Made by a program: the position numbers and the translations under genes. From assembly GCF_014698015.1 (NCBI RefSeq), contig NZ_JACXBS010000007.1, positions 124,001-188,000 of the forward strand: 64,000 nt of DNA, given 5' to 3'. Positions 51,775-61,009 of this stretch are shown here, one piece after another. The DNA comes from Kocuria sp. cx-455 (lineage in GTDB: Bacteria; Actinomycetota; Actinomycetes; Actinomycetales; Micrococcaceae). Each line of letters starts with the position of its first letter. The first letter of the stretch is position 1. The notes under the pieces were generated by a model. The model had not been told where the DNA came from, did no database searches, and was given only the letters and a program-made list of their open reading frames with translations.

Positions 51775-52602
51775 TCAGTCCTGCAGCCGCTCCACGATCT
51801 CGGTGAGGCGTTTCGCTTCCCGATCAGTAAGCGTCACTCCCACCTCACGGACCTTGTTCACCACGTGGCTCGGTTCGAGCGACGTCTGCGCCGTGGGTTC
51901 ACCGGGCGCCCGAACGGTCGTTCCGGATTCGGTGACCGTGATGTGTCCCTCCGGTGTGTGCTTCATGACCATCAAATGATTCAGGAACACCGATGTCGGA
52001 TCCGTGGATGTCTTCCTGTGGCCCATCTCGACGTCCACCGCGTGGACGGTGGACTCGTCCAGCACGTGCTCCAACGCGTCCCCTCGCCGGAACGCCCACA
52101 GGGGCCAGCCTTCGTCATCGATGCGGCCCACCGAGAACACGCGGTCACCCTCGTGTCGCAGAGCACCGTCGGCCAAAGAAATCGGGCCGGTCACGCTGAA
52201 CCCGAACCCGGGATCGCACAGGTAGCGAGCACCGTCGACGTCCACGAGCACCGTCATGTGAGTGCGCGGACTGTCCACGCCGCGCACACGTCCCAGGGCG
52301 CGTCGAACACTGAACCCCAAGGTTTCCAGCGCCGCAGCGAACAGTTGGGAATGCTCGAAGCAATAGCCCCCACGACGCCGCTCCACCAGTTGGGCGTGGA
52401 CGTTCGCCGGCTTCACGCCCGGGTGATCACCCAACAGCACTTCCACGTTGCTGAAGGGAAATGTGAACACGTGCGCGCGGTGCAGCCGTTCGAGTAGATC
52501 GAGGTTCGCAGGCCCCGGTTCAACACCCACGGCGCGCAGATAACCGGGTACGTCGAATTCACCGATCCGCCATTCAGAAACCGCCGCGGCGCTTTCGACC
52601 AT
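51775..52602 (-). CDS. nat: Arylamine N-acetyltransferase
   Basis: 275-aa cytosolic enzyme that transfers acetyl from acetyl-CoA to arylamines or hydrazines. The catalytic triad is visible: Cys in RRGGYCFEHSQLF, His in RTHMTVLVDVDG, Asp in YLCDPGFGF. Normal length for the family. The start was set at 52602 because GAGGAG lies 6 bp upstream; GTG 52605 is one codon earlier. Monocistronic. Confidence 0.92.
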   Translation of the reverse strand: MVESAAAVSEWRIGEFDVPGYLRAVGVEPGPANLDLLERLHRAHVFTFPFSNVEVLLGDHPGVKPANVHAQLVERRRGGYCFEHSQLFAAALETLGFSVRRALGRVRGVDSPRTHMTVLVDVDGARYLCDPGFGFSVTGPISLADGALRHEGDRVFSVGRIDDEGWPLWAFRRGDALEHVLDESTVHAVDVEMGHRKTSTDPTSVFLNHLMVMKHTPEGHITVTESGTTVRAPGEPTAQTSLEPSHVVNKVREVGVTLTDREAKRLTEIVERLQD

Positions 52603-52797
52603 CACGCTCTCCTCGTTGAATCGTTAGCAGTGCAATTGCCCCGACGCTTCGACCAGGATGAGCGCTCTTATCGGTCTTACCGTCGGTCAGGATGCATCCT
52701 TTGGACCCCAATGGCGTTACCGGTCATCAGCCTGCACGATTCTCAGCGGTAAAGACCCTTGCCGCTAAGGGCTCACGTTGCTGGTCAGCTCAACTTT

Positions 52798-53088
52798 TTA
52801 CCGCCCGGTGTTCTGCTCGTAGTCGGTGAATGCGGCGATGAGTTCTTTCCAGACCCGTTCGGCAACCTCAGGGTCCAGTCCAGCATCAAGGGCCTGTTCG
52901 CGGCGTGCCCGCAGGATCGACTCCACGCGTTCGGAGTCATAAGCGTCTTGAGTCCCTTGACCGGCTTTCACTTCACCGGCTCGGGCCACGAAGGACTGCC
53001 GTTCGGCGAGAAGAGAGATCAGCTGCGCGTCGATGTTGTCGATCGCTGCGCGGACCTGTTCGATGTTGTGCGGCATTTGAGCGTCCAT
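52798..53088 (-). CDS. Chorismate mutase, AroQ class
   Basis: 96-aa all-helical chorismate mutase, converting chorismate to prephenate for Phe/Tyr synthesis. IDNIDAQLISLLAERQSFVARAGEVK holds the conserved Arg and Lys of helix 1, with RVESILRARREQA in helix 2 and AERVWKELIAAF in helix 3. Stand-alone, as usual in actinobacteria, where it can be activated by DAHP synthase. ATG 53088 has no strong ribosome-binding site; ATG 53076 is an alternative. Confidence 0.9.
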   Translation of the reverse strand: MDAQMPHNIEQVRAAIDNIDAQLISLLAERQSFVARAGEVKAGQGTQDAYDSERVESILRARREQALDAGLDPEVAERVWKELIAAFTDYEQNTGR

Positions 53089-53240
53089 AACGCCACACTA
53101 ATGGCTCCCCTGCTCGCTCGGACAGGCATACTTCGGTCCGCGCCGCGTTAGGACCACGGAAGATGCCCCGCGTTGCTCGATGAGCTGCCCCGCAGTTCGT
53201 CGGTGAATTCAAACGCCCGAACGGTCATGCACGGTGCATC

Positions 53241-54299
53241 CTAGCCTTCTGAATCCGCGCGATAAGCGCTCGAGCCCGCGCCAGCGGCGTCGTCGTCGTC
53301 GCTCGCGCCCAGCTGGGCGCCGGCGTCCGCGCGCTCCTCGGAACCCTCGTGGCCCTCGGAGTGGCCGTGGCCCTTCTTGCCGAAGGGCAGCAGGTGCACG
53401 ATCAGCACGATGACCGCACCCCACACCAGCCCCAGCAGGAGCGAGAAGAACGTCTCGATCAGCCACGCCAGGGCGCCGCCAATGCCCGCGATGTGGTGGG
53501 CGGGCTCGGCCAGGTGGTGGACCCATTCGTAGGGAGCGGTGAGGCCCAACTCGTCCATGCCCACCAGGATGATGTGGCCACCCACCCACAGCATGGCGAA
53601 GACACCCACGATGGAGATGATTTTCAGCAGCCAGGGCATCGCCTTGACCAGGGCCATACCGATCTTCTGCGCGCCTTCGGATTCGCGTTTGGCCATGGAC
53701 AGTCCGATGTCGTCCATCTTCACGATCAGCGCCACAAAACCGTAGACCGCGATCGTAATGACAATGGCCACGACAATGAGGATGATCGCACGGGCCCAAA
53801 TGCTTTCCGCGGCCACCTCGTTCAGAGCAATGACCATGATCTCGGCGCTGAGAATGAAATCGGTGCGGATGGCACCGGACGTCACCGTCTTCTCGGCCTC
53901 GGTCCCTCGCTCGGTGGCCGGTTCCTCGGGTGCGTGGTCCTTCCTGGAGAAATGCTCGTAGACCTTTTCCGCGCCCTCGAAGCACAAGTAGGTGCCACCG
54001 AGCATGAGCAGCGGCGTGAGCAGGAACGGCGCGAACTGACTCAGCAGAAGCAGTGCCGGGAGGATGAAGAGCAGCTTGTTGCGCAGAGAACCCTTGGTGA
54101 TGGTCCAAATGATCGGGAGCTCGCGCCTGGGGTCCACGCCGTGCACGTAACGCGGGGTGACCGCGGCATCGTCCACGACGACGCCCGCGGCCTTGGCGCT
54201 CGCGCGACCGGCCGCCGCCGCGACGTCGTCAACGCTGGCCGCGGACAACTTCACGAGCGCGGCAATGTCATCCAGTAGTGCGGCCAACCCAACAGCCAT
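53241..54299 (-). CDS. DUF808 (YedI-like) membrane protein
   Basis: 352-aa inner-membrane protein. The N-terminus MAVGLAALLDDIAALVKLSAASVDDVAAAAGRASAKAAGVV-type start (residues 1-40) and RELPIIWTITKGSLRNKL are diagnostic of DUF808. About seven hydrophobic segments follow, with an acidic/glycine-rich C-terminal tail. GAGGAAC lies 7 bp before ATG 54299. Function unknown. Confidence 0.88.
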   Translation of the reverse strand: MAVGLAALLDDIAALVKLSAASVDDVAAAAGRASAKAAGVVVDDAAVTPRYVHGVDPRRELPIIWTITKGSLRNKLLFILPALLLLSQFAPFLLTPLLMLGGTYLCFEGAEKVYEHFSRKDHAPEEPATERGTEAEKTVTSGAIRTDFILSAEIMVIALNEVAAESIWARAIILIVVAIVITIAVYGFVALIVKMDDIGLSMAKRESEGAQKIGMALVKAMPWLLKIISIVGVFAMLWVGGHIILVGMDELGLTAPYEWVHHLAEPAHHIAGIGGALAWLIETFFSLLLGLVWGAVIVLIVHLLPFGKKGHGHSEGHEGSEERADAGAQLGASDDDDAAGAGSSAYRADSEG

Positions 54300-54354
54300 G
54301 ACCGTTCCTCAATTCGGTGGGGAGCAATGCGTTTGGAGTAAGGGTACGGCCAGA

Positions 54355-54966
54355 TCAACCCACCCGTTTGCCCAACACCGCCACCAGGAACTGGCTGTCC
54401 TCGGTGAACGGGCGCAGGTCCCAGCTCGCCAACCGGAGCTGCGGCTCAAGACCGGCCGCAGCGGCGTCGTCGAAGAATTCCTGGAAGGAATAGCCGCGGC
54501 CCGCGCCGAAGCCGATCACGGCGCGCCCGTCCTCGGCCAGGTGGGCGGCAAAGCGCCGCAGCACTTCCTCGCGCGTGCTCGCCGCGAGGAACGTCATCAC
54601 ATTGCCCGCGCACAGGATCGCATCCAGGGGTTCGGTGATGCCGTGGGCCGGTAAGTCCATTTCGGCGAGGTCGGAGACCACGTACTCGGGGCCGGGAAAG
54701 TCCTCGCGCGCGGCCTCGAGCAGGGCCGGGTCCACGTCCACGCCGACGACGCCGTGCCCCACCGCATGCAGGTAGCCCGCGTTGCGTCCGGGGCCGCAAC
54801 CGGCGTCCAGGACTCGGGAACCGCGGGCCACCATGGCATCGATCAACCGGGCCTCGCCCACGATGTCCTCCCCGGCGGCCGCGAGTTGCCGGAACCGCTC
54901 GATGTACCACCGGGAGTGCCCCGGGTTGGCTTCGACCTGTTTCATCCACTGACTTTGTTCAACCAC
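54355..54966 (-). CDS. Class I SAM-dependent methyltransferase
   Basis: 203-aa methyltransferase with SAM-binding motif VLDAGCGPGRNAGYL (about 52-66), acidic loop VVGVDVDPALLEAA and post-motif LDAILCAGNVMTFLA. No substrate-specific domain. The start is GTG 54966 or ATG 54945 (MKQVEANPGHSRWY); neither has a good ribosome-binding site. Confidence 0.82.
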   Translation of the reverse strand: MVEQSQWMKQVEANPGHSRWYIERFRQLAAAGEDIVGEARLIDAMVARGSRVLDAGCGPGRNAGYLHAVGHGVVGVDVDPALLEAAREDFPGPEYVVSDLAEMDLPAHGITEPLDAILCAGNVMTFLAASTREEVLRRFAAHLAEDGRAVIGFGAGRGYSFQEFFDDAAAAGLEPQLRLASWDLRPFTEDSQFLVAVLGKRVG

Positions 54967-55197
54967 ACGGTCAGCGTACCGAGGGAGGGTCTTGATGACG
55001 GCTCAACCACTTGGTAACGAGTCTGCGGGCTGCACATTAATCGCGAAACACAGGTGCCACTTTTGTGCGGATTGCTTCTGACTTCCGATCCCACGAGAAA
55101 CTCAATTGAACCATTCAGCTCGTTGCGGGCACTGAATGGGAATTCCCGAGGCATACTCAGGGGTATTAGTGGCAGCCGACCCCCCCAGGAGCACACA

Positions 55198-56301
55198 ATG
55201 GAGTTTGCAGAACGGTTAACGGCCTTGGCGAACAAGGTTTCCCAGCAGAAGACCGCCCTCGAAACTGAAGAGGCCACGAAGAACGCTTTCGTCATGCCTT
55301 TCATTTCCACGATTCTCGGCTATGACGTCTTCAACCCCGCAGAAGTCGTCCCAGAGTTCACCGCTGACATCGGTGTCAAGAAGGGCGAAAAAATTGATTA
55401 CGCAATCGTGCAGGACAACCAAGTGCAGATGCTCATTGAGTGCAAGCACGTTGGAGCTCCGTTGTCGCTCGAACATGCCTCCCAGCTCTTTCGATACTTC
55501 GCTGTGACAAATGCTCGCATTGCAATCTTGACCAACGGCGAGGTCTACAAGTTCTATACGGATCTCGACGCACCGAACAAAATGGATTCCAAGCCCTTCT
55601 TGGTGCTCGATCTGTCCGACATCGATATGACGCTCATCCCAGAGCTGCAGAAGCTGAGCAAGACAGAGTTCGATCTGGACTCCATCATCAACGCTGCGGG
55701 CGAACTCAAGTATGTCGGTCAAATCAAACGAGCAATTGCCAGCCAGTTCAAGGAACCCTCTGACGAGTGGATCAAGTTCTTCACGAACCGGGTCTACGAG
55801 GGTGCGTACACACAAAAGGTGCGGGAACAGTTCACCCCGCTGGTCGCCAAGGCCGCACAACAGTTTCTCAATGAGCAGGTGAATAATCGTCTCGCCACTG
55901 CATTGGGTGCAGGTTCAACTCCTCCGCCGGTTCCCGGCGAGGATGCCCCCGCTGAAGCCATCCAGAGTCAAGACGAAGCCGATAAGGACCTTCGAGAGTC
56001 CGACGCCGGAATCGTCACTACCGTGGAGGAATTGGACGGCTTTCATATCATTCGCGCCATCGTGTGTAACCAGGTTGACGTTTCGCGCGTGACCCACCGG
56101 GATGCGAAAACGTACTGCGCCGTTCTGTTGGATGACAACAATCGAAAAAGCATCGCTCGCCTCCACTTCAACCGCAGCCAAAAGTACGTGGGCATTTTTG
56201 ATGAGGACAAGAAGGAAACTCGGCGGCCGATCGACTCGCTGGAACAGATCTACGCCTTGAGTGACGAATTACGAGCGACTGTGGAGCGGCTCACCACGTA
56301 A
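55198..56301 (+). CDS. Solitary HsdR-N-like (PD-(D/E)XK) restriction endonuclease homologue
   Basis: 367-aa protein whose first half matches the type I restriction R-subunit nuclease domain: Glu25 in ETEEATKNAFV, then Asp67 in KIDYAIV and Glu81-Cys-Lys83 in LIECKHVG form the PD-(D/E)XK site. A glutamine/proline-rich linker (about 235-275) leads to a small C-terminal domain (about 280-367; FHIIRAIVCNQ, RDAKTYCAVLLDD). No helicase, methylase or specificity subunit is nearby. AGGAG lies 7 bp before ATG 55198. Codon use is visibly less GC-biased than in neighbours, suggesting acquisition. A defence or DNA-repair role is possible. Confidence 0.8.
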   Translation: MEFAERLTALANKVSQQKTALETEEATKNAFVMPFISTILGYDVFNPAEVVPEFTADIGVKKGEKIDYAIVQDNQVQMLIECKHVGAPLSLEHASQLFRYFAVTNARIAILTNGEVYKFYTDLDAPNKMDSKPFLVLDLSDIDMTLIPELQKLSKTEFDLDSIINAAGELKYVGQIKRAIASQFKEPSDEWIKFFTNRVYEGAYTQKVREQFTPLVAKAAQQFLNEQVNNRLATALGAGSTPPPVPGEDAPAEAIQSQDEADKDLRESDAGIVTTVEELDGFHIIRAIVCNQVDVSRVTHRDAKTYCAVLLDDNNRKSIARLHFNRSQKYVGIFDEDKKETRRPIDSLEQIYALSDELRATVERLTT

Positions 56302-56345
56302 CTCGGTAGTCTCGAAACACTTCGATTGTCTCCAGAAAGCACCCC

Positions 56346-57095
56346 ATGCTCATCCTCGTCGCCGCGCTGATTGCCGTCCTGATCGGCAGCATCCTGCAAC
56401 GAGTGTCGGGAACCGGCGTGGGGCTGGTGGTGGCGCCGGTGCTGTCGCTGTTGATGGGTCCGGCCACGGGAGTCCTCGTGACCAACGCGGCCACGGTGTG
56501 CTCGGGGCTCATGATCACCGTGGCCGTGCGCAGGATGGTCGAGTGGAAACACGCGGCCGTTCTGGTCCTGTCCGCCATTCCCGGCGTGGTCCTCGGAGCA
56601 CTGGTGGTCCGTTGGGTCCCGGCGGAGTGGCTCCAGATCGGCGTGGGCGCGGTGGTGCTACTGGCCTTGGCCATCACCAAGTTCGCTCACACCACCGGGC
56701 AGGTGAAACAGCGCAAAGCCGTGGTTCCGGCCGGGCTGATCGGAGGTCTCTTCAACTCCACGGCGGGTGTTGCCGCGCCGGCCATGGTGGTGTATTCGCG
56801 GATCACCAATTGGGATCAACTGCGATTCGCCGCGACCATGCAACCGGTGTTCATGTCCCTGGGGGCATTGTCCGTGGGCTCCAAGCTGATCGCGGGCGTT
56901 CCCTTTGCGCTACCGGTCCCCGTGATCGTGGCATTCGGTTCCCTGATTCTCACGATTTACGTGGGCATCACCGTGGGCACATTGCTGTCACGTCGTTTGG
57001 ACAAGGCGGCGGCCGCCAACTTGGCGATGGGACTGGCGGCCGTGGGCGGCGTCGTCGTCATGGTGCGAGGCGCGCTGGGACTCTTGCTCGGGTGA
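56346..57095 (+). CDS. TSUP (TauE/SafE) family permease
   Basis: 249-aa membrane protein with about eight helices of the sulfite exporter TauE/SafE type. GSILQRVSGTGVGLVVAPVLSLLMGP at the N-terminus and GLIGGLFNSTAGVAAPAMVVYSRI in the second half are the two internal repeats. Family members export sulfite, sulfoacetate or other organosulfur and C2 anions; substrate unknown here. The start at ATG 56346 lacks a strong ribosome-binding site. Convergent with the MFS gene at 57163. Confidence 0.85.
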   Translation: MLILVAALIAVLIGSILQRVSGTGVGLVVAPVLSLLMGPATGVLVTNAATVCSGLMITVAVRRMVEWKHAAVLVLSAIPGVVLGALVVRWVPAEWLQIGVGAVVLLALAITKFAHTTGQVKQRKAVVPAGLIGGLFNSTAGVAAPAMVVYSRITNWDQLRFAATMQPVFMSLGALSVGSKLIAGVPFALPVPVIVAFGSLILTIYVGITVGTLLSRRLDKAAAANLAMGLAAVGGVVVMVRGALGLLLG

Positions 57096-57101
57096 CGGTT
57101 T

Positions 57102-57151
57102 ATGGTTCCCTATTACCGAACCCGGAGCGGAAAACGGGGATAGGGAACCAT
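57102..57151. terminator. 12-bp perfect inverted repeat between convergent TSUP and MFS genes
   Basis: ATGGTTCCCTAT (57102-57113) and ATAGGGAACCAT (57140-57151) pair perfectly around 26 nt, with inner CCG/CGG pairs. A bidirectional terminator is the likely role. Confidence 0.6.
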
Positions 57152-57162
57152 GAATCACGCCG

Positions 57163-58371
57163 CTACCTCCGGGCGGGCAACTCCCGGACCTCGTGCCGCT
57201 TGCCGTACGCCATGATTCCCAGGCAGACGACGGCGATCACCGCACCGGAGAGGAACAGCCAGGGGTAGGTGGTGACCTCTGAGATCACCGCGAGCACCAT
57301 GGGCACGAAGAAGCCGATGTAGGTCAGGGAGTAGAAGACCGCGGTGAGCCCGGCCAGGTCGTCCACGCGCGCAATACGCTGGACCTCCTGCAGCCCGGAG
57401 ACCAGCACCAGGCCGTAACCGCAGCCCAGGATGGCCGCGGAGATTAGTACGACCGGCAGCGACAGGGTGGCCGAGGCGAAGACGGCGCTGAGCATGCCGA
57501 TGACCACGGCAATCATGCCGACCACCAGGGAGCGAATCGACCCGTCACGGTCCAGTCGCTTGCCCAGCGGTTGGATGAAGAAGCCGAAAGTCAGGCAGAC
57601 AAGGCACAACAACCCGGAGAAGGCGATGCCGTAGTCCGGCCCGACCACTTCCGCCATGAGTGCCGGGAGGATGGCGTAGCCGGAGGCCGCGCAGCCGAAG
57701 ACCCACGGAGCGGACGGCGCCACCACGAACCAGAAACGGTGTTGCTTGGCCGCGGGAATTTTCAAGTCGGACCAGAGGGAACCCACGTGCCGCCCGGTGA
57801 CCCGTGTCTCCGGGGCGCCGGCCACGAGGAACACAGTGGGGATGCAGATCACAATGTTGATCAGATACGGCAGCACGGTTTGCAACGGAGCGAACTGCGC
57901 CAACGTTGCAGCCACCGCGGCACCCAGGGCAAAACCGGCGGTCAGGGACAACGACGCCCGGCGAGCGCCTGACACCCTTTCCGGGTGAGGTTCGTGCGGG
58001 CGACCTGACAGTTCCTTGACCCACGAGGTTCCCACGGCCATTCCCAACCCGAGGGCGATACCCGAGAAGACCCGACCGATGAACAACACGGTGAGACTGC
58101 CCGAACCAAGCGCCAAGAGTGCGCTGCCCAGCATCGCGATGATCGGCGCTGGAATCATCAGTGCCCGGCGGCCGTGGCGGTCCGACAACGGACCGCCGAT
58201 CAGCAGGGCGGGAACGATACCCAGCACGTATGCGGCCAGGAGCATATCCACCGAGACTTGGTCGAATCCCTCCACGTGCCGGTACATGACCAGCAGCGGT
58301 GTGAACTCATTGCCGCCCCACGCGACCGCGAACAATCCGGCTGCCACCCGCGTCCAGGGTTTGATGTTCAC
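57163..58371 (-). CDS. MFS transporter in the glucuronide locus
   Basis: 402-aa twelve-helix permease with the A-motif GPLSDRHGRRALM after helix 2 and QPLGKRLDRDGSI in the second half. GTG 58371 was preferred, with AGGA 8 bp upstream; the longest frame starts at 58410. It is divergent from the LacI-type regulator, with inverted repeats between, so it is probably co-regulated with uxaC, uxuB and uidA and may import glucuronides or hexuronates. It is not of the GPH or ExuT type usual for these sugars, so substrate assignment rests on context alone. Confidence 0.78.
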   Translation of the reverse strand: MNIKPWTRVAAGLFAVAWGGNEFTPLLVMYRHVEGFDQVSVDMLLAAYVLGIVPALLIGGPLSDRHGRRALMIPAPIIAMLGSALLALGSGSLTVLFIGRVFSGIALGLGMAVGTSWVKELSGRPHEPHPERVSGARRASLSLTAGFALGAAVAATLAQFAPLQTVLPYLINIVICIPTVFLVAGAPETRVTGRHVGSLWSDLKIPAAKQHRFWFVVAPSAPWVFGCAASGYAILPALMAEVVGPDYGIAFSGLLCLVCLTFGFFIQPLGKRLDRDGSIRSLVVGMIAVVIGMLSAVFASATLSLPVVLISAAILGCGYGLVLVSGLQEVQRIARVDDLAGLTAVFYSLTYIGFFVPMVLAVISEVTTYPWLFLSGAVIAVVCLGIMAYGKRHEVRELPARR

Positions 58372-58384
58372 TCTTGAGTTCCTC

Positions 58385-58443
58385 GATCCACCAGATGCGC
58401 TGCGGTACAAACTGCATGGTAGGTGCCGTCTGGTGGATCACCA
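58385..58443. promoter_or_regulatory. Inverted repeats in the divergent MFS/lacI promoter region
   Basis: GATCCACCAGA (58385-58395) and TCTGGTGGATC (58429-58439) are perfect 11-bp arms 33 bp apart. The right arm also lies in a TGGTG-GAT-CACCA palindrome (58431-58443). They suit paired operators for the LacI-family protein encoded next door. Confidence 0.5.
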
Positions 58444-58500
58444 ACTGGGCCGCTGAAGCAATCCTTTGACTCTCCACCGGCAACTCATGACAATCGAACC

Positions 58501-59538
58501 ATGAGCGCTGATCGACGGGACCCGCAGGTACCTCCGGTCACCGCGCCCACCATTTACGACGTCGCCCGCCACGCCGGTGTTGCACCCTCCACCGTCTCGC
58601 GCACGTTCGCCCGTCCGGGTCGGGTCTCGTTCACGACCGCCGAGAAGGTCAGGGCAGCCGCCGAGGAGCTGGGCTACCGCGTCACGTCCGCCAACCGGTC
58701 GGGTTTGGACGGCGAGCGCCACACCAAGATGATCTCCCTGATGCTCGCGGACATCTCCAACCCCGTGTTCTTCGAGCTGATCCGCGGGGCGGAGGAAGCG
58801 GCGTCGGAGGCCGGGTATCTCGTGCTGCTCAACAACACGCACGAGGACGACCGTGAGGAACGAGCCGTCATTGAGCGCACGTTACCCATGGTGGACGGCG
58901 TGCTGCTCACGAGTTCGCGCATGTCCGATTCCGCGATCCGCATGATGGCCAAGCAGAAGCCCACGGTGGTGGCCAACCGCGCGGTCAACGGTGTGGCCTC
59001 CGTGGTCCCGGACAATGCCCGGGGCATGCGCCGGGCCGCCGAACACCTGGCTTCAAGCGGCAGGCGGAATATTCTCTACGCCGCCGGTCCGGAGGCCTCC
59101 TGGTCGGACGGCATGCGCTGGCGGGCACTGCGCGAATCCGCCCTGGAGCTCGAGCTGAAAGTCCATCGCACGGGTCCGTTCGAACCCACCTCGGAGGGTG
59201 GGCGCAGGGCAGCTCGGCACTGGCTCGACCACCGTGTGCCCGCGGTGGTGTTCTACAACGACCTCATGGCCATGGGGTTTTTGCGCGAACTGCGTCAGCA
59301 CAGAGTGCGGATCCCGGATGAGGTGGCCGTGGTCGGGTTCGACAACGTGCAGGAACTGGACCTGATCAGCCCCTCGTTGAGTTCCGTGGCGGCGCCCATG
59401 CACGCGATTGGGACCACGGCCGTGCAGAATCTGCTGGCCATGGTTCGAGGAGCCACGCACACGGCATCGAAACCCGTGGTGGTCCCGTCCCGGCTGGTGG
59501 TCCGCGAATCCAGCGCGCTGCCCCTGTCGGGCGGCTGA
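58501..59538 (+). CDS. LacI-family transcriptional regulator
   Basis: 345-aa regulator. The N-terminal LacI helix-turn-helix TIYDVARHAGVAPSTVSRTFARPG is at about 15-38, with the hinge helix near residue 60. The periplasmic-binding-like ligand domain runs from ISLMLADISNPVFFELIRGAEEAA to VVGFDNVQELDLISPSLSSV. It probably represses the adjoining MFS, uxaC, uxuB and uidA genes and responds to a uronic acid or intermediate. ATG 58501 fits the family N-terminus. Confidence 0.9.
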   Translation: MSADRRDPQVPPVTAPTIYDVARHAGVAPSTVSRTFARPGRVSFTTAEKVRAAAEELGYRVTSANRSGLDGERHTKMISLMLADISNPVFFELIRGAEEAASEAGYLVLLNNTHEDDREERAVIERTLPMVDGVLLTSSRMSDSAIRMMAKQKPTVVANRAVNGVASVVPDNARGMRRAAEHLASSGRRNILYAAGPEASWSDGMRWRALRESALELELKVHRTGPFEPTSEGGRRAARHWLDHRVPAVVFYNDLMAMGFLRELRQHRVRIPDEVAVVGFDNVQELDLISPSLSSVAAPMHAIGTTAVQNLLAMVRGATHTASKPVVVPSRLVVRESSALPLSGG

Positions 59539-59599
59539 GGAATTCAGCAACTCACGGCAACCCATTGCCTGAGCCCGTGTTCGCGGCTGGGATGGGGGT

Positions 59600-61009
59600 A
59601 TGTCAACGTCGATTGCAGCCCACCCCGACCGTTTGCTGCCGGCTGACCCGGGTACCCGGGCCATTGCCCGCAACCTTCTCACGCAGGTCGAGGACCTGCC
59701 GATCGTCTCCCCGCACGGACACGTGGACGCCCGGATCATTGCGGACAACACCCCGTTCCCGGATCCCACCCAACTGCTCATCAGCCCGGACCACTATGTG
59801 ACCCGCTTGCTGCACGCCAACGGGGTGAACCTCTCCGACCTCAACGTGGGCAACAGCAGCGGCGCCGACCCGCGCGAGGCCTGGCGCATTTTCTGCCGCA
59901 ACTGGCACCTCTATGACGGCACCGCCTCCGGCTATTGGCTGCGTTCCGAGTTCGTCAACGTGTTCGGCATCGATGACTCGCGCATCAACGAGACCAACGC
60001 GGATGAGCTCTACGACCGGCTCCGGAACATCGTGACGCAACCCGATTTCCGCCCGCGCGAACTGTTCGAGAAGTTCAAGCTCGAGGTCATGGCCACCACT
60101 GACGACCCGCTGGATGACCTGTCCGCGCACGAGCAGATCGCCGCGGACACCTCGTTCTCCGGTCGTGTACTGCCCACCTTCCGCCCGGATGCGTACGTGA
60201 AGTTCCACGGCACGGGCTTCACGGACAAGGCCCAGAAACTCATCGACACCGCCGGCGAGGGCCGCACCGGGTACGAGGGCTACATCCGCGCGATGGAGAA
60301 TCGCCGCGCGTACTTCGTCGATCGCGGAGCCGTCTCTGCGGATCACGGCACGCTCAACGCCAACACGCTCAAGCTGGACTCGGCGGACGCCGCCCGCTTG
60401 TTCGACAAAGGCCTGCGCGGCGAGGCCACCGTGGAGGAGGCCAACGCCTTCGAAGCCCACATGACCTACCAGTTCGCACGGATGTCCGTGGCGGACGGCC
60501 TGGTCATGACCATCCACCCGGGTATCTACCGCAATCACTCCCCCGAAACGTTCGACAGGTTCGGGGCGGACACCGGCCACGACATCCCGTTCGCCATGGA
60601 GTACACCCGTGGCCTGCAACCGCTGCTCGGGGACTTCGGCAACGAGCGCGATTTCCACTTTGTACTGTTCACGATCGACGAGACCGTCTACTCCCGCGAG
60701 ATCGCCCCGTTGGCCGGTTTCTACCCGTCCGTGTACGTGGGCGCACCGTGGTGGTTCATCGACGAACCGGATGCCATGTTCCGCTGGCGTTCCGCGATCA
60801 CCGGGACCGCGGGCTTCTCGCGGTCGTCCGGGTTCATTGACGACACCCGCGCGTTCTGCTCCATCCCGGCCCGCCATGACGCCTCCCGCCGCACCGAGGC
60901 CGCTTTCCTGGCCAAGTACGTGGCCGAACACCGCATCAGCGAGGAGCGCGCCGCCGAGATCATCGTTGACATCGTCGACGCCGCTCCCAGAAGGGTTTTC
61001 AAGCTGTGA
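59600..61009 (+). CDS. uxaC: Glucuronate isomerase (uronate isomerase)
   Basis: 469-aa TIM-barrel metal enzyme that isomerises D-glucuronate to D-fructuronate (and galacturonate to tagaturonate). SPHGHVDARIIADNTPFPDP holds the His-x-His metal site, FKLEVMATTDDPLDDL and LPTFRPDAY are typical, and YVGAPWWFIDEPDAMFRWR near the C-terminus is a family hallmark. Length matches E. coli UxaC. It is 61 bp downstream of the LacI gene and overlaps the next gene by 4 bp. Confidence 0.93.
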   Translation: MSTSIAAHPDRLLPADPGTRAIARNLLTQVEDLPIVSPHGHVDARIIADNTPFPDPTQLLISPDHYVTRLLHANGVNLSDLNVGNSSGADPREAWRIFCRNWHLYDGTASGYWLRSEFVNVFGIDDSRINETNADELYDRLRNIVTQPDFRPRELFEKFKLEVMATTDDPLDDLSAHEQIAADTSFSGRVLPTFRPDAYVKFHGTGFTDKAQKLIDTAGEGRTGYEGYIRAMENRRAYFVDRGAVSADHGTLNANTLKLDSADAARLFDKGLRGEATVEEANAFEAHMTYQFARMSVADGLVMTIHPGIYRNHSPETFDRFGADTGHDIPFAMEYTRGLQPLLGDFGNERDFHFVLFTIDETVYSREIAPLAGFYPSVYVGAPWWFIDEPDAMFRWRSAITGTAGFSRSSGFIDDTRAFCSIPARHDASRRTEAAFLAKYVAEHRISEERAAEIIVDIVDAAPRRVFKL

